A DNA stretch of 64,000 bases, from contig CM026426.1 of assembly GCA_014871385.1 (NCBI GenBank), positions 22,705,474 through 22,769,473 of the forward strand, written 5' to 3'. This DNA is from Ceratodon purpureus. Taxonomy: Eukaryota; Streptophyta; Bryopsida; Pseudoditrichales; Ditrichaceae. The notes under the pieces were generated by a model. It searched no databases. It had not been told where the DNA came from and was given only the letters and a program-made list of their open reading frames with translations. Below are positions 55,861 to 64,000 of the stretch, piece by piece. Position 1 is the stretch's first letter, and every line of letters starts with the position of its first letter. The position numbers were made by a program, and so were the translations under genes.

Positions 55861-58800
55861 CCCACTTATGCTGATCGCCGAGAAGAACATGGAGGAGGTG
55901 TCAATACTGATGTGGGCTCATGCCCTATCAAGGACGTCGTAGTCGACGTAGTAGTTGACATTCGAAATCAGACACCGGGGATAGCAGTCGAAGTCGCAAA
56001 TTGATATGCACACATAGTCAAAGATGGAAGGGTCGGTCAATCTTCTGATGCGTTTGTCCAGGTAGACCTAAATGTGCCACATTCAGGAGGTGATGCTGAT
56101 GGAGATAGTGATGCTATCGGGGCACTCGCGGCCCTCACAGAGACTGAATTATTGTCAGAGAAGGCAAAGAGAAAACCCTACAGGAAGAAGGAGAACAAGG
56201 TTGCTGCCACTGTCCAGAGACCACCAGAAGGGTCTTTTAGTAGAGTCGACCTACAGTAGGAAACGAAGACAAATGTGGGGAACAGTAAAAGAAGAGAAAC
56301 CCAGAAAGCCACAATCCCGTGGAATCGCCTAGAGACTTTTTGGAAGGCGAAATGTCCGGTCGACAGCACCCATGTACATTTGTAGAGGGCACCCGACAAT
56401 GTATGAAGAAGGAAGACAGGAAACAAGTGCGTGCAGAGTCTGCCAAACAACAAATTAGGTATTTCTCTTCCCCCTCGTCTACAATCTCCTATGTAATTTT
56501 TGCTAAAACCTCACATTCAGCAAATTCTCTCTGTCCAAGATTAGGGTTTGCTGACCTGGGTCTCTCTTCTACAGTTACTGGTGCCAGTACGGCCCAGAGG
56601 ATTTCACTCGGCAGTATAAAGTCGAGATTTAGAAGGCATTTTCCATGTCTTGATTCAGCGTAAAAATTCTACCAACCAGAAGAAGGCGGTCAAGAAGGCG
56701 TAGAAACTTGTCGAGCAGGCACCAAAGGAGGCAGAAAAGAAGTCCCGGCCTAAAAAGAAATCCAAGAAGCAAACTCTGATTGACCTTATGTGGAAGCAGT
56801 TGATGAAGACGAAGAAGAGTTAGCCCATATACAAGAGGCCCAGCAACAGCTGCTGAAGGCACAATCTTTGATCGAGGCAGCTACAAAACCAAGGAGGAAA
56901 ACCAGGGTGAATAAAGTCACAGCCGGGATGCCCATGAAGAGGAGGTGTCAATGTAATTTTGTGGCCAAACATCTCGAAGTCGATGACAGTCTTTGTACAA
57001 TTCATTTCAATTGTATGACTTACACTAATCGCGAAGGTAAGCAATGCCATGGTTCTGAGTTTGGAGGCCAGCGGGCTGGGCTGTCCGAGCATTTGTCTGC
57101 TGCTACAAAAAAGTGGATTGCCAATACCCTCAGGTCAGGTAAGTCACCTGCCCAGGTTATGGCAGACCATAAGGCGGAAGTAATGAGATGTGTCCAGAAT
57201 AATCTTCCGGCCACACGTGACACTTTCATCATGCCCTCCGATGTCTACAATATCGCCAACAAGTTAGCCAAAGAATTATGGGAGAAGCACCCTAACGACG
57301 CCATGAGCGTCAGCCTTGGACAGATGAGAACCAGGAATACGTCACATTGGAGCTAAACAAGCCACCACCACCGGAGGACGACCCTTTCTGTCTTGCAATA
57401 CAAACAGAGTGGCAATTGGAGATGATGATTAGGCACGGGCATGGGAGAGCACTATCCATGGACGCCACATTCTCAACCAACGCACCTAAGGAATACTTCT
57501 GTTCTGTCCTAAACTGTGTCCTGGATTGTCCGAATTCACGTTTTCCATTGCTTGCACAATTAACCGGTCTCTTGCTAAGAGCGGAGCATGGCTGTCCTGG
57601 TTTTCTTGTAGTACCCCCTCTACTCCGTCATGGTATTTGACGAGTGGGAGCAAGGAATCCCTGTTTCTTTCACTATTCAAGGAAGGACGAGAGCAGTGGA
57701 TATTGTGCCTTGGCTACGAAAGCTCAGAGATTGTTGTTTAGCAATTAAGCCGGATTGGAGACCAAATGCATTTCTAGTGGACAACGACAATGCGGAACTA
57801 AATGCTATAAGGTCAGTACCGCACTCCTAGCTTCAGGACATCTAAAATATTAAAACTGACTTCCAAATAGCTTTATTAGTCTGCGACTTTCTTCCCGTAC
57901 AGGGGTCTGTGGTGTTTAGTAGAACTTACTTGCTGTTTTCGCTGGGCTTTTACATTCACCTGGACAGAGCTCTGTGCTGTTTAGTAGACCTTACTTGTTG
58001 TTCTCGTTGTCTTTCACATTACGCAGGAAAGTCTGGCCCGAGGCTCAAGCTGTTCCTGGGAAGAAAAAGGACGACATGGCAATACTCTTGTGCCTTTGGC
58101 ACACGAGAAAGGCGTGGCTTGAAAACGCGACTCAAAAAATCAAGGCAAACTACCTCAGGGCCGAGGTTCTTGCAGCATGTGCGGATCTGATGTATGGAAA
58201 CAAAATCTTGCAAGGGGATTTGGCGGTGAAGGCGGCTAGAGAGGTTCCAGTTTATCAAGGCCAAGTACCCCAGGCCAAAAGTTTCTTTGCTTGTTTCGAA
58301 GAGCACTGGATGCCGAAAATAGAGATGTGGATCAAGGGGATTAGGAATATGCTTCATGCGAATTAGGATACGAACGTGGCAGTTGAGAGCTACCATGCAA
58401 ATTTGAAGGCCCTTCTAAGGATGTCCCGAGCAAAGTTTGACAGAAGAGTGGATTGGCTGATATTCCACTTAGTGAGAAATGTTCTTATATACTATTGGTA
58501 CGCTGTCCAGTGTAAACTATATGGATTTATCAAGAACGGGAAGGCTAAAGGCATTGTTGCAAGTGCCGTTATCAGGGCACAGGAGATTCCAGACGAGCAT
58601 GTGAGAATCTGCGAAGAGGAGGGTATTGCTTATGTTGCATCTCAGACTAATTTCCCGCAGATATGGGTAGTAACCAGCCCAAACTTGGACTGGGCACATT
58701 GTAGCTGCCCTTTGGGGATGCGGGGAAACTTTTGCAAGCATGTGATCAAGGTGTTCTGGATGCTTAATCCTGATGTGCAGCCAGGGAACATAATCAGGTA

Positions 58801-59194
58801 TGCGGGTACTCTTCGAGGTACTATCCAAGTTGGATTTCTACCTGCTGGAATTACAAGCATTGTCAAGGTTGGACTACCAAAAGTAACCCAGGACAAGGGA
58901 AAGGCAGTACTCGAAGAAGTTGATCCAGAGAAATCCATGTCCGACATTGATGTAGAATTGGCTGAATTGCGAAACTATGCCAAAGAAAACCCTGTTTTAA
59001 GAGAGAATTACTTGGCAATGCTAAGGAAAAACAAAGGCAAGTTTGCAGCCCTAAAGGTGAAATCAGATGCAGAGTTGCTGCATCCCCTCTCTCAGCCATT
59101 GTTCAAGGTTAATGCTGGACCAAAGAATCTTCGGAGGTTCAAGGCATGCTCCGAGACAGGTGCTAAGAAGCGTGGAGGGCAATCTAGAAAGTAG
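55861..59194 (+). pseudogene. Decayed MULE transposase with SWIM finger
   Basis: The coding order is recognisable over the whole stretch. An acidic N-terminal part (with TGA at 56002 and TAG at 56257) leads to a Cys-containing motif HPCTFVEGTRQC, an intron and YWCQYGPEDFTRQY (TAG at 56630). A 188-codon stretch with KLAKELWEKHP follows. After a frameshift near 57320 come NKPPPPEDDPFCLAIQTEWQ and the first catalytic Asp in SMDATFSTN. About 120 bp are inserted at 57490-57608 before VFDEWEQGIPVSF. The second Asp is in FLVDNDNAELNAIR, then an intron at 57812-58026, LLCLWHTRKAW, TAG at 58364-58366, NVAVESYHANLKALL, and a SWIM finger HCSCPLG...FCKHVIKVFW. This order is that of FAR1/MURA-type MULE transposases. 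It is much more decayed than the MULE at 18-21 kb and belongs to a different lineage (PPPPEDDPFCLAIQT is absent there). Confidence 0.8.
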
Positions 59195-59559
59195 AATTAG
59201 AAGAGCGTCAAAGTTCAGAACTGTAGTCTGTACAGATCTCTGTGACTTTAGTGATGATTTTTTATTGGTAAACCAATTCCAATGTGTATTATCTTTCCAC
59301 AGTGAATGTTAGTCTTGCCCTTTTCATTTTTGCAAGGCTCTGAACCCTCTGTCCACGTACAGTTCCACCCATCTGGCTTGAAAATCATCTGTCTTAATTA
59401 TTCCTTTTACCTTCTAATGTCCCATTGAGCTTCGTAGAATCTGGATCTGACTCTGTCTATACTAGTCTTACATTTGTAATCTGTGTTGTGTCTATATTTT
59501 CATGAGATCCTGTAGTTCTCCCCTGTCTTATGCGAATGGTGGTTTCCCATTGTCACAAG

Positions 59560-60140
59560 ACAGATTCTCGATAACCCCCCCTACCGTCACTCCCCTAATG
59601 TTCACAAATTTCAGTTTCTTATTTTTTTGGATGTTCGTTTTTCTTTTCCGCTTCCTATCATGGATCTCCATCTTCGCTTCTCCCAAGATGTCCATATCCC
59701 CTACATTCAATCCTCTTATCTTCACCCTTTTCCATTCTTTTCCCCCTTTTTTTTTAATTTTCCTTTTTTTTTCTTTTTTCGGTTCCTTTCATAGTTCCTA
59801 TTTTGATCCTCTCCCAAACTCTCCATTTCCCCTAGCTTCTCCTCTCTTACCTTCGCCCTTTTCCAATTTTTTTTTTTTTATTTTTTTATTTTTTTCCTCC
59901 GGTTCCTATCATGGTTCCTCTACTCTCCCAAACTCTCCATTTCCCCTAGCTTCTCCCCTCTTACCGTCACCCTTTTCCATTCTTTTTTGTTTTTTTCTTT
60001 TCTTAATTTTTTTTTTGTACTTTTTTTATTTTTATTTTTCATTTCGGTTTACTGTCATCGGTCCCCAATTTCTCCCCTTCCTATCTCTCCATTTCCCATG
60101 GATTCACCCCTCCTGTCTTCAGTTTTTCTCAATTTCATTT
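59560..60140. repeat. Pyrimidine-rich degenerate tandem repeat
   Basis: Four to five diverged copies, with a period of about 113-140 bp, of a unit with CTCTCCCAAACTCTCCATTTCC, CTAGCTTCTCC and TTACCNTCNCCCTTTTCC, separated by T-rich runs. The long plus-strand open frame of Phe/Ser/Leu is a consequence of this composition and is not called as a gene. Confidence 0.65.
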
Positions 60141-61029
60141 GAATATTTTAGACTATACTTTGTTTTTTTATCTTTTTCTCTTTCCAGTTCACATTCCCCT
60201 TTTTGTTTCTAAAGTTTTCAGTTTTTTTCTTCCTTTCTTTATAACGTTCCTCTTCCTTTTGCCTGTGCTTTCTTTTGTCTTCAACACAGGCTTCACATTC
60301 ATAGTTTGATTGTCTCGGGCAAATGACCTTCCGGATAAGAAAACCGAAACCAGGATAGGTAGACCGTAGTGAGATGAAGACGAAAGGAGAAACCATTCAA
60401 GACCGGGACAGTCATTTACCATTCCTGAAGAAGTCATCCGCTATGTGTCTAAATCAATCTGTCTAAAGAAGTCAACCAAGTTCCAACTGAGGAAGATAAA
60501 AAAAAATGTCGCTTATCACTACTTAAGTCCGGGACAATTCTGCCATGTATCAAAAATGGGTCTGAAAGAAGCAGTGGAACTAGTCTAAGAAAACAAGTTT
60601 CTAGCATGCTACCCAGTCCGGGGGAAGCTTGATAAGACAGTGTAGAAAAGTGGACGGAGGCAGAAGACAAAAAAACCAATCCAACTATATCGCTACAGGC
60701 ACTAAGCTTCTCCTCTACTGCTAAGACTACAGCGACGAGAGCACCACCACTGGACTGCAGGACTTCAAATCCACGTTATCTTCCTTCAGTGCCGCATCTT
60801 CAACCAGGTTCAAATCCGTGTGCAGTGTGTTATGAGGGGAGTTGAAATTAAGATCCCATGGATCATCTCCCTTCGATGACGGTTCATCCATGGTTGTCAT
60901 AATGGACCGACCGTCCGTTAGTCCGTTAGTCCGTCATGGTAACAAGACAGACCCCCGTGTCCGTCACATAAGGGCGTTGACCAGTTGACTCACGGTAAGG
61001 GTAAAACGAATTTACCTAGCGTTAAATTA
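60141..61029. other. Spacer with a short CCGTTAGT repeat
   Basis: No gene is visible. Near 60905-60945 the words CCGTCCGTTAGTCCGTTAGTCCGTCATGG form a short repeat. The DNA becomes GC-richer towards the block at 61.03 kb. Confidence 0.4.
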
Positions 61030-61335
61030 GTGCATGCGCGAGCGCGATTACGGGCGCGAGCGGGTGGGCGCGAGCAGGACGAAGGGCGCGAGCATCCGCG
61101 CGAACGCGATGTCACGGGCGCGCGCAGGAGTGCGGGAGAGCGAGGGCGAGTGCGTCGTTTCGGCCGCGCGCGTGCGCGTGCAAATGGACGCGAGCGTCGC
61201 TGCGGGCGCGATCCAGTTGACGGTCGCGAACACACTTATTGGGTGCGGTCATGTGGGCGCGAGCCTGGATCGGGCGCGTGCGTTCGGGCGAGAGCGCTGC
61301 ATCAGGGGCGGGCAGTCGGGCCCGAGCGCTACAAG
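61030..61335. repeat. GC-rich block of GGGCGCGAGCG repeats (left of the kinase gene)
   Basis: About 300 bp of GGGCGCGAGC, GCGCGAACGCG and similar words with a rough 8-12 bp rhythm. Frames give Arg/Ala/Glu-rich nonsense. It lies 190 bp beyond the 3' end of the kinase-like gene and is the inverted counterpart of the block at 63.27-63.53 kb. Confidence 0.75.
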
Positions 61336-61520
61336 TTAGTAGAGAAAGAGCGACATCGGGCAACATCACAAGAGAGGGCATGTTTTTCAGGAGAGGGCAA
61401 TTGGGAAGTGCAATGTTTATTGAAAAGAGTTGCAAAATTGTGGCAGTAAACCACTTACAAAAAATGTCCCCTCTTATGGAGAACTGAGAATATCACATTG
61501 TTGTCACTACTTGCCTACTT

Positions 61521-63089
61521 CTAAATATGTTTGCGATAACAACACTCTGGGATCTGGAAATTGTAGGGAGGGGCTGTTAGAGTAGCGTGGACCAAATGCA
61601 AGGTGGAGCGGTTCTTGGGATCCGGATTTGTGAGCTCCTTCAACGCCACCGCAAATCTAGCCTTCCCGGCTGCATCCTTGAAAAGGTCGAAGTCGTCCTC
61701 GTCCTTCCAAATCATATTTGCTACCACTCCAACGGAGTACGCATCGGCAGCCTGCGTATATAGATGCCTCCTCCTTAGAGTTTCATATGAGGTCTCCGAA
61801 TTTGGCTTACCATAAGTGTACCACAACTCCGGAGCCACAAAACTACCACGTTCCTTGAAGGCTGCCGTACGCGCCTCAGCAGTTGGGTAAACGTACCTTG
61901 AAGGAGTTGTCTCACACACCCGACTTGCAAGGCCCCAATCGCATACTCCGATGTAAACTTCGCTCACTTTATCCTCTGGGAAGTGAAGCAAGACATTTCC
62001 CGGGGAGATGTCATTATGCTGCAAATACCCCTTATGGACCCGGTCCATAATACAGATCAGTGCCCAAGCTAGCTTGGCCCTATAGGTGCGGAAGGCCTTA
62101 ACACGGTCACGTGTTTCCATGAGCATATCGGTCTGCTTGTGGATGTTACGGTTCTGAGTACCCTCACCGATATTTGAATTGAACTTGTTCAGAAAATTCT
62201 TCAGGCAATCCCCATTCCACCAAAGCGTGTAGGCTTCCATCGTCCAGTCATTGACCGCAAAAAACTTAATAACGCCGGGACGGTCAATCCTGCAAACCAT
62301 GGCTTCTATTGATGTCTCGTACCGCTGCTGGGTCTCGTCAGGAGCCTTGGACGTCTTCCCCGCAAAGACACAAGTCTCAGGTATGGTTTGCATGCCAACA
62401 ATACGTAATTTTCGGACTTTACCATAACCGCCTTCCTTTGTGCCTGACAGCGGAACCAACTTGACCCCTCTTGGAACTCCAACCACTGCTCCCCACAAGT
62501 ACTTCTCCATTGCGCTTTTCAATCTAGCTTCAAGCCATGGCCTCACCCTCGTCCTATTACTCGAGAATCTTGTGCACGAATCTTGGACATATTTGAGCTT
62601 CTCTATCTCCTCCTTCTGCGCCCGCGAGTAGCCCTCCTTCAGCTCCTTGTTGACACACTCAAAGACATGCACAATGTTCGTAGTGTTTGTTGTTATTTGT
62701 TGCTCCATCCACTTAGGGAAATGAAAGTAATGAATACAATCATTATATCTCTCGGAATTGTCCAGCTTCTTCCACAAATACTCTTCCAACTCGGTCTTCA
62801 AGTTCTTAATTCTAGTCTCCCCCTTGTCAACGTATGTACGGGTAATCATCTCCCGTTTCAGACATTCGTACTACTCCAATGTTAGCACTCGAACGAAGTC
62901 CTGGTACTGCTGAGGTGGGTAGTCCGGGTCCTTGTCATTTGCCCGTTTTTGGTTCTTCTTTCCCGATGAGCTTGATGACGGGTTTGAGCCTGTATGAGAT
63001 GGTGCTGTGGAGGTTGCCACCACCTCATCTACAGGAGCATCAAGATCTAAGTAGGCGGGATGTTTCACGGATCCACGAGAGACCGACAT
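61521..63089 (-). CDS. Protein-kinase-like gene, one in-frame TAG at codon 73
   Basis: The frame is continuous from ATG 63089 for 523 codons, broken only by TAG at 62871-62873 (codon 73). The short Ser-rich N-terminus (NPSSSSSGKKNQKRANDK) comes before it, and a helical region and the kinase domain come after it. Kinase landmarks are the glycine loop GGYGKV (codons about 220-225), Lys245 in VFAGKTSK, catalytic loop HNDISPGNVLL (His358, Asp360, Asn365; Asn replaces the usual Arg of HRD), metal site DWG in CDWGLA (about 384; DFG variant) and APE as FVAPELW (about 419). ATP and metal residues are all present, so activity is possible. The DISPGN loop resembles fungal FunK1-type and some element-borne kinases. 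There are no introns. With ATGs only at codon 84 or later, re-initiation after the TAG would still give the entire kinase domain. GC-rich inverted blocks flank the gene. Confidence 0.7.
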
Positions 63090-63262
63090 AGTTGGAATAA
63101 TGAACTGGCTACACAATAAAAAAAAACAAAAGTTCCCCCCCACCCAATGTGGTTGCTCCTACTTCCTGCAGTACCAAGCAAAGCACGTGGAGTCACGAGC
63201 TAGGACAAGGAGCCACCTGGAAGAGGAGACTTTGAAAAGTAGAAAATAAGGGTTAAAGGGCG

Positions 63263-63272
63263 CCTTTTATGC
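63263..63272 (-). promoter_or_regulatory. TATA-like GCATAAAAGG upstream of the kinase gene
   Basis: On the minus strand GCATAAAAGG lies at 63272-63263, about 175 bp before the kinase ATG and directly downstream of the GC-rich block. Exactly the same decamer and arrangement (GC block, TATA, minus-strand ORF) occurs at 12111-12120. This supports a core promoter with an upstream CpG-rich activating region. Confidence 0.5.
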
Positions 63273-63530
63273 TCCCCTCGGATGATCGCGCCCGTAAGCG
63301 CGTACACGCGCGCGTACAGGGCCTCCACACGCGCCCGTCCGAACGCGCCCGTCCACCGCGTTCGCACGGGGGACTGCCCGCGCCCGTGCCCGCGTGCTCG
63401 CGCCCGTAACCCTGCGCGCGCCGGTTATCTGCTTCACGCGCCCGCGCCCCGTGTACGCGCCCGACTCCATGCACTCCCCCTCCTTCCTGTACGCGCCCGT
63501 CCCCGTGCACGCGCCCGGATATGCAGCGTT
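63273..63530. repeat. GC-rich block of CGCGCCCGT repeats (upstream of the kinase gene)
   Basis: About 250 bp of ACGCGCCCGT, GCGCGTACACGCGCG and similar words. The reverse complement, ACGGGCGCG, is the word of the block at 61.03-61.34 kb, so the two blocks are inverted around the kinase gene. Confidence 0.75.
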
Positions 63531-63855
63531 ACATACACTGTACAGGTTCGGTTACGGTATACTCGTATATTGAACAGAATACAAAAAAAAATCACTGCGA
63601 AATCACTCAATGGAAATATAGCAACCGCATTTAGCGCTCAAAAAATACTACAGAGCACAACCATACAATTCCTTCGAGTGTTAGATAATGAACTAGGTTA
63701 ACTCTAAGTAACAGTATAAGTCTACGTAATAAGAAGGTGCTACCAAAAAAAAAAAAAAACATTAAGAATAACATAGTATTTTTTTTGGGTTTTTAGCCGG
63801 TAGATTTTATGGTTAGATTTACTGCTACTTCATGCGCTAAAAAAGTGACCACAGT
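63531..63855. other. Spacer
   Basis: AT-rich sequence with an A run near 63746-63760. No gene or repeat pair is recognised. Confidence 0.4.
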
Positions 63856-64000
63856 CTAGACTATCCTTGCTTTGCGAGGCTTCTTCTTGCGTGAAGATTG
63901 TCTTTTCCGAGCCAAAGTGGGCCCCAATTCGTGCCGGATTAGCACATCTTCGTCATCTGGCGCCTCATCGCAATCCGGGTCTTCCTCCTCTGAGTGCTCG
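63856..64000 (-). CDS. C-terminus of a nuclear-type protein (partial, runs off the window)
   Basis: The minus strand from the window edge encodes 48 codons ending in TAG at 63856-63858. They read as an acidic run (EHSEEEDPDCDEAPDDEDV), a short middle (LIRHELGPTLA) and a very basic tail (RKRQSSRKKKPRKARIV) that looks like a nuclear localisation signal. The acidic-to-basic change and clean end suggest a real protein end. The body of the gene lies beyond the window, so its family is unknown. Confidence 0.5.
   Translation of the reverse strand, partial: EHSEEEDPDCDEAPDDEDVLIRHELGPTLARKRQSSRKKKPRKARIV

Noticed and set aside
59502-60212. A 236-codon Phe/Ser/Leu ORF that could look like a membrane protein
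   Set aside because: It is a degenerate pyrimidine-rich tandem repeat with T runs.
39787-62873. Use of TAG as a glutamine codon (alternative genetic code) to explain the in-frame stops
   Set aside because: The GPAT gene and the intact MULE both end in TAG, and the broken ORFs also have TAA, TGA and frameshifts, so decay explains the data better.
61030-63530. Long terminal inverted repeats defining a transposon around the kinase gene
   Set aside because: The two GC blocks share words in inverted orientation but I could not align them base by base or find a target duplication, so only the blocks are reported.

Overview
This window is eukaryotic nuclear DNA, most probably from a land plant or a close streptophyte relative. 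The evidence is a three-exon glycerol-3-phosphate acyltransferase with the plant phosphatase-acyltransferase architecture, a Stowaway-type MITE, two MULE transposases, hAT-type sequences, GT-AG introns and long AT-rich spacers. I cannot name the species. The only gene that looks like an ordinary host gene is the acyltransferase at 6.9-8.8 kb. Almost everything else is transposable-element or orphan sequence in different states of decay.

Layout. 0-4.2 kb: AT-rich spacer and a minus-strand coiled-coil pseudogene. 6.2-8.8 kb: a GATA-like microsatellite, then the GPAT gene. 9.1-12.8 kb: a Stowaway MITE, a possible CACTA end, a pyrimidine-rich tract, a fragment of a repeated orphan protein family, and a CpG-rich block. 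12.8-17.2 kb: AT-rich spacer, a second CpG-rich block, and a GAGCGGAGAGC minisatellite. 17.3-23.6 kb: an apparently intact two-exon MULE transposase with small neighbouring ORFs, including an RGG/acidic protein. 23.7-35.4 kb: about 92 copies of a 128-bp satellite with a higher-order period of about 12 units. 35.6-40.3 kb: a multi-exon gene joining RNA-polymerase-II-CTD-like heptads, a ParB-like domain and a beta-class DNA-methyltransferase-like domain, with one in-frame TAG. 40.8-49.1 kb: an orphan ORF, a coiled-coil/RING gene (plus strand), a hAT transposase C-terminal half (minus) and a decayed coiled-coil/RING relative (minus). 49.87-54.17 kb: a complete hAT-like foldback element with 1.25-kb inverted arms and a perfect 8-bp target duplication. 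55.9-59.2 kb: a decayed MULE. 61.0-63.5 kb: a protein-kinase-like gene between two inverted GC-rich blocks. 63.9 kb to the end: the C-terminus of another minus-strand gene.

Three themes join these parts. (1) Several element-like proteins carry regulatory domains rather than transposase domains (ParB plus DNA methylase, RING, kinase, SUMO-interaction-like motifs). (2) CpG-dense blocks of about 0.3-0.6 kb recur, and two lie next to an identical CATAAAAGG TATA element upstream of minus-strand ORFs. (3) The stop codons that interrupt the old ORFs are mostly TAG, as expected if methylated CAG (CHG) sites have deaminated. The best candidate for something undescribed is the 35.6-40.3 kb ParB/methyltransferase gene. 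The satellite array may even lie within an intron of a longer form of it, though that is inference.
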